A DNA stretch of 52,370 bases from JALOAP01 sp964632355 (GTDB lineage: Bacteria > Chloroflexota > Dehalococcoidia > Tepidiformales > Tepidiformaceae), in NCBI GenBank assembly GCA_964632355.1, contig CAZWBW010000007.1, positions 1 to 52,370 on the forward strand. Reading direction: 5' to 3'. Shown one piece after another: positions 16,747-25,632 of this stretch. Position 1 is the stretch's first letter; the number at the start of each line of letters is the position of its first letter. The position numbers and the translations under genes were made by a program. The notes under the pieces are model-generated. The model did no database searches, was not told where the DNA came from, and saw only the letters and a list, made by a program, of their open reading frames with translations.

Positions 16747-17316
16747 TTACTGGAGCGGATATCTGAACGCCGGGCGTTCGAGGTACTGCTGCAGGCTCAT
16801 CCCCTGCGAGTCACGCGCTGAGATCACCGGGTCGTCGTACGGCCACGGGACACCGATCTCCGGGTCGTTCCACGCCACCGTCCCTTCCGATGGCGGCGAG
16901 TAGTACCCGCTGCACTTGTAGTGCACCTCGGCCACCTGCGACAGCGTCGCGAATGCGTGCCCGAACCCCTCGGGAACGAGCAGCTGCCGCATGTTGTCCG
17001 CGGTCAGTTCGACGGCAACGTACTGCCCGAAGGTTGGCGACCCAACGCGCAGGTCCACCGCCACGTCGAGGATTGCGCCCACCGTGCAGCGCACCAGCTT
17101 CGCCATCGGCGCGGTCATGTCCTGGTAGTGGAACCCACGTAGCACCTTCGCACCCGACCGCGAGTGGTTGTCCTGCACGAACTCGTAGGTGATCCCGTGG
17201 TCCATGTAGCGCTGCTTGTGGTACGCCTCGATGAAGAACCCGCGCTCATCGCGAAAGAAGTCGGTATCGATGATGAGCACGCCTTCGAGCCTCGTCGGAG
17301 TTACCGTGATATCCAT
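16747..17316 (-). CDS. rfbC: dTDP-4-dehydrorhamnose 3,5-epimerase family protein
   Basis: 189 residues, the normal size for RmlC. The cupin fold motifs are present: FFRDERGFFIEAYHKQRY, VLRGFHYQ with the catalytic His, LVRCTVGAILDVAVDLR, and LLVPEGFGHAFATLS. The usual YY...E/DGT..WNDP block appears as EGTVAWNDPEIGVPWP. It epimerises a 4-keto-6-deoxy nucleotide sugar on the way to rhamnose or a related sugar. It starts 30 bases after an NAD-dependent sugar epimerase gene, so both probably make one surface-sugar precursor; rmlA, B and D are not in view. Members of this fold also include other keto-sugar epimerases, so rhamnose itself is not certain. Confidence 0.9.
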   Translation of the reverse strand: MDITVTPTRLEGVLIIDTDFFRDERGFFIEAYHKQRYMDHGITYEFVQDNHSRSGAKVLRGFHYQDMTAPMAKLVRCTVGAILDVAVDLRVGSPTFGQYVAVELTADNMRQLLVPEGFGHAFATLSQVAEVHYKCSGYYSPPSEGTVAWNDPEIGVPWPYDDPVISARDSQGMSLQQYLERPAFRYPLQ

Positions 17317-17346
17317 GTCCCTTCCAGTTCCGCGAGAGCGCAGCCG

Positions 17347-18393
17347 CTATGCGCTCTCGGCTTCGAGCGGTTCGAAGATGTTCTGCATTGCCTGGTAGGC
17401 CGGCCGCACCGCTTCGAGCAACTCCATCCACGCGATGTTGTAGTACTGCGGGTGGCCGAACTGCTCTATCGGCACATCCCCATACATCTCGATGAGCTGC
17501 TCCACCGCGTCGGCCGGCGTCGTTTCGAACGAGAGGCCCAGCCGCTCCCGGAGCTTCGCGCCCGAACATCGGTAGTTGCGGACGATGCTCGGCAATGGCC
17601 CGTCCTCCAGGGCCACGGGCTTCCCGAGCCGCACAAGCGCGCCGGCGACGACCTCCGCAAGCTCGCGAACGCGGTAGTTCTCCTGGACCACGTTGAAGGT
17701 TTCGCCGGCCACCAGTTCCGCCGGCGCCTCGAGGCAGGCGATGTGCGCGTCCGCCAGGTCGTCCACCGAGACGAGCGGCCGGTACATGCGCCCGCCCCCA
17801 TGCAGCACCAGCCGCTGGCGCACCAGCGCATCCTTCACGAAGGCATTCACCACGAGGTCGAAGCGCATCCGGGGGCTCGGCCCGAATACCGTGGCCTGCC
17901 GGAGGATGACGGGTTCGAACTCCCCGTTGTTTGCAGCCGCCAGCAGCGCCTGCTCCGAATAGTGTTTCGAGGTCGCGTACGCGCCCCGGGGGTTGATGTC
18001 GGTCGTTTCGTCTAGCAGTGCGTCCGTGGTGAGCCCGTCATAGAGCGAACACGAACTGCCGAATACAAAGCGGCGGACTCCCGCATGGCGGCACAGCTCA
18101 GCGATTCGTTCCGTCGCGACGGCGTTCATCTGCCAGTTCGCAGCCGGGCTGTACTCGGCCGTCGGGTCGTTCGAAAACCCGGCGAGATGGTCGACGGCGT
18201 CGACGCCCTCGAGTGCCCCCTCTGGGATGCGCCGCACGTCGGCGTTGATCAGTTCGACGCCCGGCTCGTTCGCGTAGTGGGGCAATCCCCAGAACATCCG
18301 GTCGAGCACGCGGACATCGTGGCCGCGCGCAAGCAGCTTCGGCACGAGCACGCTACCGATGTAGCCTGCCCCGCCTGTCACCAGGACTCGCAT
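17347..18393 (-). CDS. NAD-dependent nucleotide-sugar epimerase/dehydratase (extended SDR)
   Basis: 348 residues. The N-terminal Rossmann motif is VTGGAGYIGSVLVPKLLARG, followed by the DVR and VDHLAGFS elements. FGSSCSLYDG holds the catalytic Ser region, and YATSKHYSEQALL has the YxxxK pair. The C-terminal half binds the nucleotide sugar. Its closest well-known relatives are UDP-glucose 4-epimerases, GDP/CDP-sugar dehydratases and similar enzymes; the exact sugar cannot be read. It is the first gene of a two-gene unit with the 3,5-epimerase. The start ATG follows a GGGAGGCGGT ribosome site. Confidence 0.88.
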   Translation of the reverse strand: MRVLVTGGAGYIGSVLVPKLLARGHDVRVLDRMFWGLPHYANEPGVELINADVRRIPEGALEGVDAVDHLAGFSNDPTAEYSPAANWQMNAVATERIAELCRHAGVRRFVFGSSCSLYDGLTTDALLDETTDINPRGAYATSKHYSEQALLAAANNGEFEPVILRQATVFGPSPRMRFDLVVNAFVKDALVRQRLVLHGGGRMYRPLVSVDDLADAHIACLEAPAELVAGETFNVVQENYRVRELAEVVAGALVRLGKPVALEDGPLPSIVRNYRCSGAKLRERLGLSFETTPADAVEQLIEMYGDVPIEQFGHPQYYNIAWMELLEAVRPAYQAMQNIFEPLEAESA

Positions 18394-18424
18394 ACCGCCT
18401 CCCTTGCTCGCCCCGGGATTCTAC

Positions 18425-18456
18425 GGATTCGCGACTGTCACGCGACAGCGAAATCC
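18425..18456 (-). other. Interrupted hairpin between penicillin-binding-protein and epimerase genes
   Basis: GGATT (18425-18429) and CTGTC (18435-18439) pair with GACAG (18444-18448) and AATCC (18452-18456), with a four-base loop and an internal loop. It could end transcription from the penicillin-binding-protein gene, whose stop is 35 bases before it, although there is no T-run. Confidence 0.35.
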
Positions 18457-18490
18457 GAGAATCGAGAGCAAAGCTTCATGCGGGAAGCGG

Positions 18491-21400
18491 TCAGTCGTCG
18501 TCGTCCGGCGGCTCCGTTGGCTCGGGCGATGGTGTTGGCGTCGGTGTCCCGGGCCCCGGAGTGGGCGTCGGTGAACCGTCGCTCTTCTGGACGTTAATCG
18601 TCACCGACGTCGAGAGTGTGCCGACAGCTGTGCTCTCGGCGGACAGGCGAATCGTGTAGACACCCGGCTCGAGCTGGTTCGCGTCGAATTCGCCGAGCAC
18701 ACCGTCCGCCGGGCCGTCACCCGAACCGATGACCGTCCACGACCCGGGGTTGGCGCCCTGGCCGATCTCCAGGGTCCATCCCTTCAGCCCGGTAATGTTC
18801 ACCGAGCCGGCCACCTGCGTCTTGCCGCTGACCGTCTTGCCGTTCGTCGGGCTGCTGATGGACACCGCCGACTGGCCGGTAGAGCGCTCCGTGGGCGCCA
18901 CCGGGATGCCACGCGACCGGGCTAGCGCAATCGCCAGGTCGGGCCGGAGCTCGGGCAGTTTCACGAACTTGCGAGTCTCCCGGTACTGCGCCGGCGTCGC
19001 CTCGCTGGCGAGCAGCCCGTTCCGCACGTCGATCTCGGCCGTGTGGCATTCCGATTCGTACGTGACGTCGGTGCGCACCCACCCGGTGATCACCTGGTCG
19101 CAGCCGCCCCCACCGAACACGCGGTCCGTCGTCGGCGTTTGGAATGCGCGGCGTTCGACGTTCTGGGGCCGCAGCTCATCGAACCCGGCAGGCGACGAGA
19201 ACACGCCTCGTTCCTGCAGGCGGGTGTGGAGTGTGCCCATCCAGTTCTTCCACAGCCGCACAGTGGTGTTCGCGGCCGCGAAGGAACGGTCGTTGATGAG
19301 TTCGTTAGTGGCGTTCCCAACCCAGACCGCTGTCGCCGCGTACCGCGTGTAGCCGGTCATCCACGTCTCCAGCGTGTCCGAGGCGCTGAGCGGGCCCTGC
19401 TGGGTTCCGGTCTTCACGCCGCTCTCTACCTTCGTGCCGTCGAGCATGAAGAAGTCCAGGCCCAGGTCGTTGTTCGAGCTCCCGCAGCCCCAGATGATGA
19501 ACCGCGCGGTGCAGTCCGACATGATCGTGTGCAGCAGCCACACCGACCCGGGGTTGATGGTCTCCTTGCGCACCAGGTCGCCCGCCGTCTCGTGGTCGTA
19601 GACCACGTTGCCGTCGGCATCGACGACACGAAGCACCACCACGGGGTCCAGTTCGCGCGTGCCGGGCAGCCGGATGTGGCCCTTCTGGAACGCGATCTTC
19701 TGCTCCATCGCCGCGTCCCAGTCGTCCGTCGAAGTCTGCTTTAGTTCGCTCAGGTCGATCTCGCGTGCGTAGTGGGGCACACCCACCATCACGCCCATGT
19801 TCGCGATCGTCGCGTCCATGTAGGCCATGTCGATCGCGCGAATGTTCGCGCCACCGGTTGCGATTGACGGGCCGTAGTACACCGACTCGTGCGAGTAGAA
19901 CGTCGGGTCGAAGCCCTGCGCCAGCGTCGTGATGCCGAGCGCGTTTGCCACGTCGATCACGTTGTCGATGCCGGCCTCGTACGCGGCGCGGAACGACGGC
20001 ACGTTCTGCGAGCCGCCGAGGCCCGCGCGCGCCGTGATCAGCCCCTCGCTGCCGCCGCCCGCGCGGGGGTTCACAATGGAGACGCCTTCGATATTGAGCG
20101 GGCTCGTGTCCCAGAACGTGCTGAGCGGCGCCTTGTTCAGGCGGTCCATCCACGCCAGGTACACCGCCGGCTTGAACGACGAACCCGGCTGGTTAATCTC
20201 GACGAGCTGGTCGATGTTCCCCGCGACCCGTGGGTCCGACACGTACGTTGGGTCGAGGTTCGGCGCATAGACGATGACCTGGCCCGTCGAAGGTTCGATC
20301 GTGGCAATCGCCGCGTTGTGGCACTCGCAGCCCTGCTCGATGCCCCGCGAAATGAACTCCTGCATCATCCGCGTGGCCTCGGTGGTGAGCTGCCAGTCGA
20401 GCGTCGTGGTCACGTGGTAGCCGGCCGAGCTCACGCTATCGGCGCAGTCTCGCGCGCTCTCACGCTTCGGCAGGATGCCGGCTTCGCACATCCGCACCAG
20501 CCGCGGCTGCACCTGGTTGTCGATCCACGCCGCCGCCTTAATCGGGTTCGAAAGCGGGTAGACCTTGATCACCTCCGCCTTCGCCGCCTCAGCCTGTTCT
20601 CGGGTGGCGCGTCCGTGGGTCACCATCAGGTCGAGCACCGCTTCCTGGCGCTCCTTCGCCGAACCGGTCACGGTGGTGCGCCCCAGTTCGTCGACAGCAC
20701 ACGAGCCAGTGGCCTCGTCGATGACGCAGTTCAGCCGCGGGTGATACTCCGTCGGCGCCTGCGGGATGCCGGCCAGCAGCGCCGCCTCGCCGAGCGTCAG
20801 TTCCTTCGCGCTCTTCCGGAAGTACCCCTGGGCTGCCGCTTCGATGCCAACGTACCGGTCCGCGTACGAAATCTGGTTCAGGTACCACTCGAGGATGTTC
20901 TCCTTCGAGTAGTCCTCGCTCAGTTCGAGCGCGTACACGATCTCGCGGAGCTTGCGGTCCAGCGTTCGCTCCGCCGTGAGACAGCGGTTCGGGTCATCCG
21001 GGGTGTTGATGCTCGGGCAGATGTAGACGTTCTTGATGAGCTGCTGGGTGATCGACGAACCACCCGTGCCCGTGCCGATGCCGCCCCCGACATAGTTCTC
21101 CCACGCCGCGCGCGCAAGGCCGCGGAAGTTGATCCCGGGGTTATCCCAGAAGCTGTTGTCCTCAGTCGAAACCGTGGCCTCGATGACCCACGGAGAGATG
21201 TCTTCCAGCTTGACCGGGTTCAGGAGCTGTGCGTCCGAGTTCGGCAGCGCACCAAGTTCCTCGCCGTTCCGGTCGTAAATCTTCGTCAGCCCGATGTACT
21301 GCTGCCGAAGTTTCTCTTCGATTGGCACGTAATCCTTCGCGTACGACTGGTACACCACGAACAGCGCACCCAGCCCCGCTGCGGCACAAATGGAGCCCAG

Positions 21401-21502
21401 TGCCCCCAGTGCAAGTGCAATAGCCAGGAGAATGCGTGCGGGAGAACGGCGGCGCGCCGTGCGCCGCTGGTGCACGAGCTTCCGCTTCTGCCATGAGTTC
21501 AT
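18491..21502 (-). CDS. Class A penicillin-binding protein (PBP1-type transglycosylase/transpeptidase)
   Basis: 1003 residues from ATG at 21502, chosen because GGGGAGG lies just upstream. A basic N-terminus and one helix (about residues 23-51) anchor it. The family 51 glycosyltransferase follows with EDNSFWDNPGIN (catalytic Glu about 114) and GGSSITQQLIKN. The transpeptidase has SSFKP (441-445, nucleophile Ser), SQN (498-500) and KTGT (697-700). Beyond the usual catalytic end, residues about 880-970 form an Ig-like domain (SPTNGKTVSGKTQVAGSV) and the tail is a Pro/Thr repeat ending in Asp residues. It polymerises and crosslinks peptidoglycan outside the membrane. Several Cys pairs (such as CECHN) suggest disulfides. 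It is monocistronic and divergent from gatC. Confidence 0.94.
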   Translation of the reverse strand: MNSWQKRKLVHQRRTARRRSPARILLAIALALGALGSICAAAGLGALFVVYQSYAKDYVPIEEKLRQQYIGLTKIYDRNGEELGALPNSDAQLLNPVKLEDISPWVIEATVSTEDNSFWDNPGINFRGLARAAWENYVGGGIGTGTGGSSITQQLIKNVYICPSINTPDDPNRCLTAERTLDRKLREIVYALELSEDYSKENILEWYLNQISYADRYVGIEAAAQGYFRKSAKELTLGEAALLAGIPQAPTEYHPRLNCVIDEATGSCAVDELGRTTVTGSAKERQEAVLDLMVTHGRATREQAEAAKAEVIKVYPLSNPIKAAAWIDNQVQPRLVRMCEAGILPKRESARDCADSVSSAGYHVTTTLDWQLTTEATRMMQEFISRGIEQGCECHNAAIATIEPSTGQVIVYAPNLDPTYVSDPRVAGNIDQLVEINQPGSSFKPAVYLAWMDRLNKAPLSTFWDTSPLNIEGVSIVNPRAGGGSEGLITARAGLGGSQNVPSFRAAYEAGIDNVIDVANALGITTLAQGFDPTFYSHESVYYGPSIATGGANIRAIDMAYMDATIANMGVMVGVPHYAREIDLSELKQTSTDDWDAAMEQKIAFQKGHIRLPGTRELDPVVVLRVVDADGNVVYDHETAGDLVRKETINPGSVWLLHTIMSDCTARFIIWGCGSSNNDLGLDFFMLDGTKVESGVKTGTQQGPLSASDTLETWMTGYTRYAATAVWVGNATNELINDRSFAAANTTVRLWKNWMGTLHTRLQERGVFSSPAGFDELRPQNVERRAFQTPTTDRVFGGGGCDQVITGWVRTDVTYESECHTAEIDVRNGLLASEATPAQYRETRKFVKLPELRPDLAIALARSRGIPVAPTERSTGQSAVSISSPTNGKTVSGKTQVAGSVNITGLKGWTLEIGQGANPGSWTVIGSGDGPADGVLGEFDANQLEPGVYTIRLSAESTAVGTLSTSVTINVQKSDGSPTPTPGPGTPTPTPSPEPTEPPDDDD

Positions 21503-21634
21503 CGGGCGCCTCCCCTCCGTTCGCTGCATTGCGCGAAGGCGGCGGCTTTACCGTCCCTCATCCTCCGGAGCGTAACAAAGCTCTTGCAAGGCGCTATCCG
21601 TGTAGTAAAGGGCAGGGCAGTGTACCCTCTCCGT

Positions 21635-21922
21635 ATGTCGCTCACGCCCGACGATGTCCTCCATATTGCGCGCCTGGCCCGCATCGCGATGTCCGGCGAC
21701 GACGTGCAGCGGTTCGCCACTCAGCTCTCCACCATCCTCGACCACTTCGACGCGCTCGCTGCCGTCCCCACCGACGATGTGGAGCCCACGGCGTATCCGC
21801 TCCCGCTCTCCAACGTCATGCGCGACGATGAAGTTGCACCGTCGCTTCCACCCGACGAGGTCCTCGCCAACGCCCCCGATCGCGAGGACGACTACTTCCG
21901 TGTGCGAGCGGTGCTCGAATGA
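21635..21922 (+). CDS. gatC: Asp/Glu-tRNA amidotransferase subunit GatC
   Basis: 95 residues. ATG at 21635 is chosen because MSLTPDDVLHIARLARIAM is the usual GatC N-terminus; there is no strong Shine-Dalgarno sequence. QLSTILDHFDALAAVPTDDVEPTAYPLPL matches the belt that wraps GatA and contacts GatB. With GatA and GatB it converts mischarged Glu-tRNA(Gln) or Asp-tRNA(Asn) to the correct amide. It overlaps gatA by four bases (ATGA). gatB is not in the window. Confidence 0.93.
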   Translation: MSLTPDDVLHIARLARIAMSGDDVQRFATQLSTILDHFDALAAVPTDDVEPTAYPLPLSNVMRDDEVAPSLPPDEVLANAPDREDDYFRVRAVLE

Positions 21923-23341
21923 ACGAACTCTGGAAGCTCACAGCGCACGAAGCGCACGAAGGACTGCGCAATCGCGAGTTCACTGCAGTCGAACTCACCG
22001 AATCTGTGCTCGACCGCATCGATGCCGTCGAAGAGCGGCTCAACGCGTTCATTACCGTCACCGCCGACCTCGCGCTCGAGCAGGCACGCGAAGCCGACGC
22101 CAAGCTCGAGGCTGGTACGGCCACCCCCCTGACCGGCATCCCGGTCGCCGTGAAGGACCTCATCGTCACGAAGGGTGTGCGCACCACTGCGGGCTCGAAG
22201 ATGCTCGAGCACTTCGTTCCGCCGTACGACAGCCACGTGTACGAACAGCTCCGGCGCGCGGGCGCGGTCATGGTCGGCAAGACGAACATGGACGAGTTCG
22301 CCATGGGCTCGAGCACCGAGCACTCCGCGTTCGAGGCAAGCCGCAACCCGTGGAACACCGACCTTGTCCCGGGCGGCAGCTCGGGTGGTTCCGCTGCTGC
22401 GGTTGCCGGCGGCGAAGCTCTTCTCGCCCTCGGGAGCGACACCGGCGGCAGCATCCGCCAGCCCTCCGCGTTCTGCGGTGTCGTTGGGCTCGACCCCACC
22501 TACGGGCGTGTCAGCCGATACGGCGTGATCGCCTTCGGGAGTTCGCTCGACCAGGTCGGGCCCATCGGCCGCGATGTCGAGGACGTGGCAACCATGCTCG
22601 ATTGCATCGCCGGGCACGACGACCGCGATAGCACCACAAACCCGGAGCCCAAGCCCGACTTCCGGCACTACCTCGGCCGCGATATCCGGGGCACCCGGGT
22701 AGGCGTTCCGAAGGAGTACTTCGTCGAGGGCATGGATGCCGGCGTTCGCGCCCGCATCGAGGAGGCCCTAAAGCAACTCGAGTCTCTTGGCTGCGAAATC
22801 GACACCGAGGTCTCGCTCCCCAGCACCGAGCACGCACTCGCGGTGTACTACATCATCGCCCCGAGCGAAGCGAGCGCGAACCTCGCACGCTACGACGGCG
22901 TGAAGTACGGCTTCAGCGACCGCTCATCCGAGTCGGTGTGGGACAACATCGAGCANNNNNNNNNNCGGTACCTACGCGCTCAGCGCCGGCTACTACGACG
23001 CCTACTACCTCAAGGCCCAGAAGGTCCGCACGCTCATCCACCGTGAGTTCGAAGAGGCCTTCAAGAGGTACGACGTGCTCGTGACGGCCACGGCTCCGAC
23101 CGTCGCTTTCCCCGTTGGCGCGAAGGTCGACGACCCGTTCGCGATGTACCTGAACGACATCTACACCCTGCCGTCGGCTGTCGCCGGCCTTCCTGCGATT
23201 AGCGTTCCCTGCGGCTTCAGCGACGGCCTGCCGGTCGGTCTGCACATCATCGGCAACTTCTGGGACGAAGGCCGCCTCCTCCAGGTCGCCTACGCGTACG
23301 AACAGGCGGCCGGTTTCGCGAACAAGCTGCCGGATCTGTAG
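21919..23341 (+). CDS. gatA: Asp/Glu-tRNA amidotransferase subunit GatA (interrupted by an assembly gap)
   Basis: The amidase-signature subunit, which releases ammonia from glutamine. The Ser-cisSer-Lys triad is visible: PVAVKDLIVTKG (Lys about 77), GGSSGGSAAAVAGG (cis-Ser about 152) and DTGGSIRQPSAFCG (Ser about 176). Before the ten N the protein ends with SVWDNIE and afterwards resumes with GTYALSAGYYDAYYLKAQ in a different frame. GatA proteins have about 15-20 residues here (a TRGEGFG...KRRIML-like block), so roughly 50-60 bases are missing. The shift is an assembly artefact, not a broken gene. The C-terminus ends ANKLPDL. Five bases separate it from the HAD gene. Confidence 0.92.
22956..22965. 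other. Assembly gap of ten N inside gatA
   Basis: Ten N replacing an estimated 50-60 bases of conserved gatA sequence; the estimate rests on the known conserved segment before GTYALSAGYYDAYY. Confidence 0.95.
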
Positions 23342-23346
23342 ACGCC

Positions 23347-24048
23347 ATGGGACGGGTGGCCGCGGTCCTCTTCGACATGGACGACACCCTCACCGACTGG
23401 CCCGCGGCCATCGATCGCGCTATCGAGCACGTGCTCCCGCAGGTTCCCGCCGAACACCGGCAGGGCCTGCGCGACCGGATGTGGCCCGCAGTCGAAGAGA
23501 TCGCGTTTGCCTGGCGCGACGGCATCGTGGTCGACCGCGCCTACTGGAAGCTCGTGGTGACGCCCGAGGATGCCTGGCAGCGCGTGCTATCGGGCGTCCC
23601 CGCCGACGAGGTTCACGTCATCGCGCATGAGTTTCGCCAGCACGTTCGCCCCACGCTCTTCGACGATGTCATTCCCACCCTCGATGCGCTCAAGGGCGCG
23701 TTTCGGCTTGCCGTGCTTTCGAACAACCCCTATGCCGCCCGCGCCCTCGAACGCAACGGCATCGCCGACCGCTTCGAACGCGTGATCTCGGCCGAAGATG
23801 ACTACTGGAAGCCCCACCCTCGTGCGTTCGAGCGCGCGTGCTCGCTGCTGGGCATTGCGCCGCAGGACACCGTCTACGTCGGCGACAGCTACGACAACGA
23901 CCTCATGGGGGCTTCCGAGGCGGGCCTCACGGCCATCTGGCTGGATCGCGTCCCCTTCGATTACGACCATCCGGCCGGGAGCTACCGCATCGAAACGCTG
24001 CACGAGCTTCCCGGCCTTCTGGAACGAATCGAACGCGGGGACGTCTGA
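23347..24048 (+). CDS. HAD-family hydrolase
   Basis: 233 residues with all four HAD motifs: FDMDDTLTDW (nucleophile and acid Asp), LSNN (motif II), KPHPRAFERAC (motif III Lys) and VYVGDSYDNDLMGA (motif IV). A helical cap lies between motifs I and II, giving subfamily IA, as in phosphoglycolate phosphatase and related small-molecule phosphatases. The substrate cannot be inferred. It begins five bases after gatA, so it is probably cotranscribed, and it ends two bases before the convergent formyltransferase gene. Confidence 0.9.
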   Translation: MGRVAAVLFDMDDTLTDWPAAIDRAIEHVLPQVPAEHRQGLRDRMWPAVEEIAFAWRDGIVVDRAYWKLVVTPEDAWQRVLSGVPADEVHVIAHEFRQHVRPTLFDDVIPTLDALKGAFRLAVLSNNPYAARALERNGIADRFERVISAEDDYWKPHPRAFERACSLLGIAPQDTVYVGDSYDNDLMGASEAGLTAIWLDRVPFDYDHPAGSYRIETLHELPGLLERIERGDV

Positions 24049-24050
24049 CT

Positions 24051-24968
24051 TCACCGGAACCGGAACCCGGGCTTCAGTCCGACGCTCGCGGCCCACTCGC
24101 CGGCCGGCGTCTTCTTCTGGCCCGCCGGCTGCACGCGCAGGATGCGCAGCACGCCGCCGTTCAGCCGTACATCGAACCCTTCGTCATCGACGCGCAGCAC
24201 CCGGCCCGGCATCCCCGGTTCCTGCTGACCGGTGAGGCGGCAGTCGAAGATGCGCAGCTTCTCGCCGTTGAACATCGTCCACGCGCCCGGCTGCGGGTTG
24301 CACCCACGGATGATGCGATGCACGCGGTCGGCCGGTTCGTACCAGCGAATCTCGGCGTGCGGGTCCCGGATCGGCGGCTCATAGGTCGCGATCGCGTGGT
24401 CCTGCTCGTCGCGCGGTGCCTCGCCCTTCGCGACCAACTCTACCGCTTCCGCCATCGCATCGACGCCCATCGGGAACAGCCGTTCGAAGTAGAGGCTCCC
24501 GACCGTGTCCTCCGGCCCGATCTCGCACCGCTTCTGGAGCAGGATTGGCCCGGTATCGATGCCCTTGTCCGGCCAGAAGATCGTGAGCCCCGTCTCGCTG
24601 TCGCCGTTGATGATCGCCCACGCCATCGCAGAGTTGCCGCGGTGCAGCGGCAACAGGCTCGGGTGGTACTGGATGGTGCCGTGTGTCGGCAGCCCGAACA
24701 CTTCGTCCGGCAGGATGTCCGTGACGAACGCCATCACGCAGAGCTCGGCCTGCAGGTCGCGCCACGCTGCAAACTTCGCTTCGTCCTTCAGTTCCGCCGT
24801 GGGGATAACCGGCAGGCTCGCTGCCTCCGCCGCCGCCCAGAGCGGATCGGGCTTCCCTCCTTCGACGGGTGCGGGCGCGCTCACTCCGACGATTTCGTGC
24901 CCTTCGTCACGAAGGCGCTGGAACACCGCCTCGCCGAAAGCTGCCTGCCCGATTATCGAAACCCGCAT
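24051..24968 (-). CDS. Formyltransferase-family protein, like 10-formyl-THF hydrolase domain/Fmt
   Basis: 305 residues; ATG at 24968 with AGGAGG six bases upstream. The N-terminal formyl-transferase fold (VSIIGQAAFGEAVFQRLRDEG) carries GTIQYHPSLLPLHRG and IFWPDKGIDTGPILLQK, and an Fmt-C-like beta domain follows from about residue 205. His102 and Asp138 match the catalytic His and Asp of the family, but the third residue, normally Asn in Fmt (NIHPSLLP), is Gln100. In animal 10-formyl-THF dehydrogenase (ALDH1L) that position is also not Asn, and the whole segment resembles ALDH1L more than Fmt. It may be the initiator tRNA formyltransferase of this organism or a formyl-THF hydrolase; the two cannot be separated here. 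Confidence 0.8.
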   Translation of the reverse strand: MRVSIIGQAAFGEAVFQRLRDEGHEIVGVSAPAPVEGGKPDPLWAAAEAASLPVIPTAELKDEAKFAAWRDLQAELCVMAFVTDILPDEVFGLPTHGTIQYHPSLLPLHRGNSAMAWAIINGDSETGLTIFWPDKGIDTGPILLQKRCEIGPEDTVGSLYFERLFPMGVDAMAEAVELVAKGEAPRDEQDHAIATYEPPIRDPHAEIRWYEPADRVHRIIRGCNPQPGAWTMFNGEKLRIFDCRLTGQQEPGMPGRVLRVDDEGFDVRLNGGVLRILRVQPAGQKKTPAGEWAASVGLKPGFRFR

Positions 24969-25051
24969 CGCTAACCTCCTCAACCTGTGCGCATCCCCGC
25001 CGGTACCGTAGACTGAGCCAGAGATGCACGTGGATGGTACAGGGATGGAAC

Positions 25052-25076
25052 GGGGCGACGCGATGCACGTCGCCCC
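25052..25076 (+). promoter_or_regulatory. Perfect hairpin in the divergent spacer before the ArgA-like gene
   Basis: GGGGCGACG (25052-25060), seven-base loop, CGTCGCCCC (25068-25076). Both flanking genes start from this spacer, so it cannot be an end-of-gene terminator. It would lie in the leader of the acetyltransferase message, 58 bases before its start. Confidence 0.45.
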
Positions 25077-25134
25077 TGCGCGCCGCGGCCCCTAGCCGTC
25101 ACCCCTTCGCGCACTACCCCGCAGGAGTTTTCCC

Positions 25135-25632
25135 GTGATTCGCGTTGAACCGGCTCGGCTAGCTGACGTCGAGGCCATCCACGAGCTTGTTACCTATTGG
25201 GCCGATCGCGGCGAGATGCTGCATCGCTCGATCAACGAGATCTTCGAAGCCATCCGCGACTTCAAAGTCGCGCGTGTCGAAGACCGTTTCGTTGGCTGCG
25301 GCTCGTTGCGCATCATGGGCACCGACCTCGCCGAAATCCGCTCCCTCGCTGTCCGCGAAGACGCACAGGCAAAGGGCGTGGGTGCTGCCATTGTGGCCGC
25401 CTGCGTCGAAGACGCGCGCCAGTTCGGCCTCGAACGCGTCTTCGCCCTCACCTACAAGCCAGGCTTCTTCGAACGCCAGGGGTTCCGCATTGCGAATGTG
25501 ATGGAGTTCCCCCAGAAGGTCTGGGGCGAATGCGTCCGCTGCCCCTTCTTCACGAACTGCAAGGAAGTCGCGGTCGTCCTCGACCTTCGCGAATCGGCCG
25601 ACCTCAGCGTCCCGCTCGTCGAGCCGTCTTAA
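25135..25632 (+). CDS. argA: GNAT acetyltransferase, ArgA-like (N-acetylglutamate synthase type)
   Basis: 165 residues; GTG at 25135 with CAGGAG upstream. The GNAT core is IRSLAVREDAQAKGVGAAIV (acetyl-CoA-binding loop) and LTYKPGFFERQGFRIAN. The C-terminal WGECVRCPFFTNCKEVAVVLDL is typical of the short, kinase-less N-acetylglutamate synthases found in actinobacteria and Chloroflexota, and its three cysteines may bind metal. It would make N-acetylglutamate for arginine synthesis in the cytoplasm. No other arginine genes are nearby. A general N-acetyltransferase is the alternative. Confidence 0.82.
   Translation: MIRVEPARLADVEAIHELVTYWADRGEMLHRSINEIFEAIRDFKVARVEDRFVGCGSLRIMGTDLAEIRSLAVREDAQAKGVGAAIVAACVEDARQFGLERVFALTYKPGFFERQGFRIANVMEFPQKVWGECVRCPFFTNCKEVAVVLDLRESADLSVPLVEPS

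Noticed and set aside
19889..21496. 535-codon frame opposite the penicillin-binding-protein gene
   Set aside because: Same kind of codon-bias shadow; catalytic motifs of the penicillin-binding protein are on the other strand.
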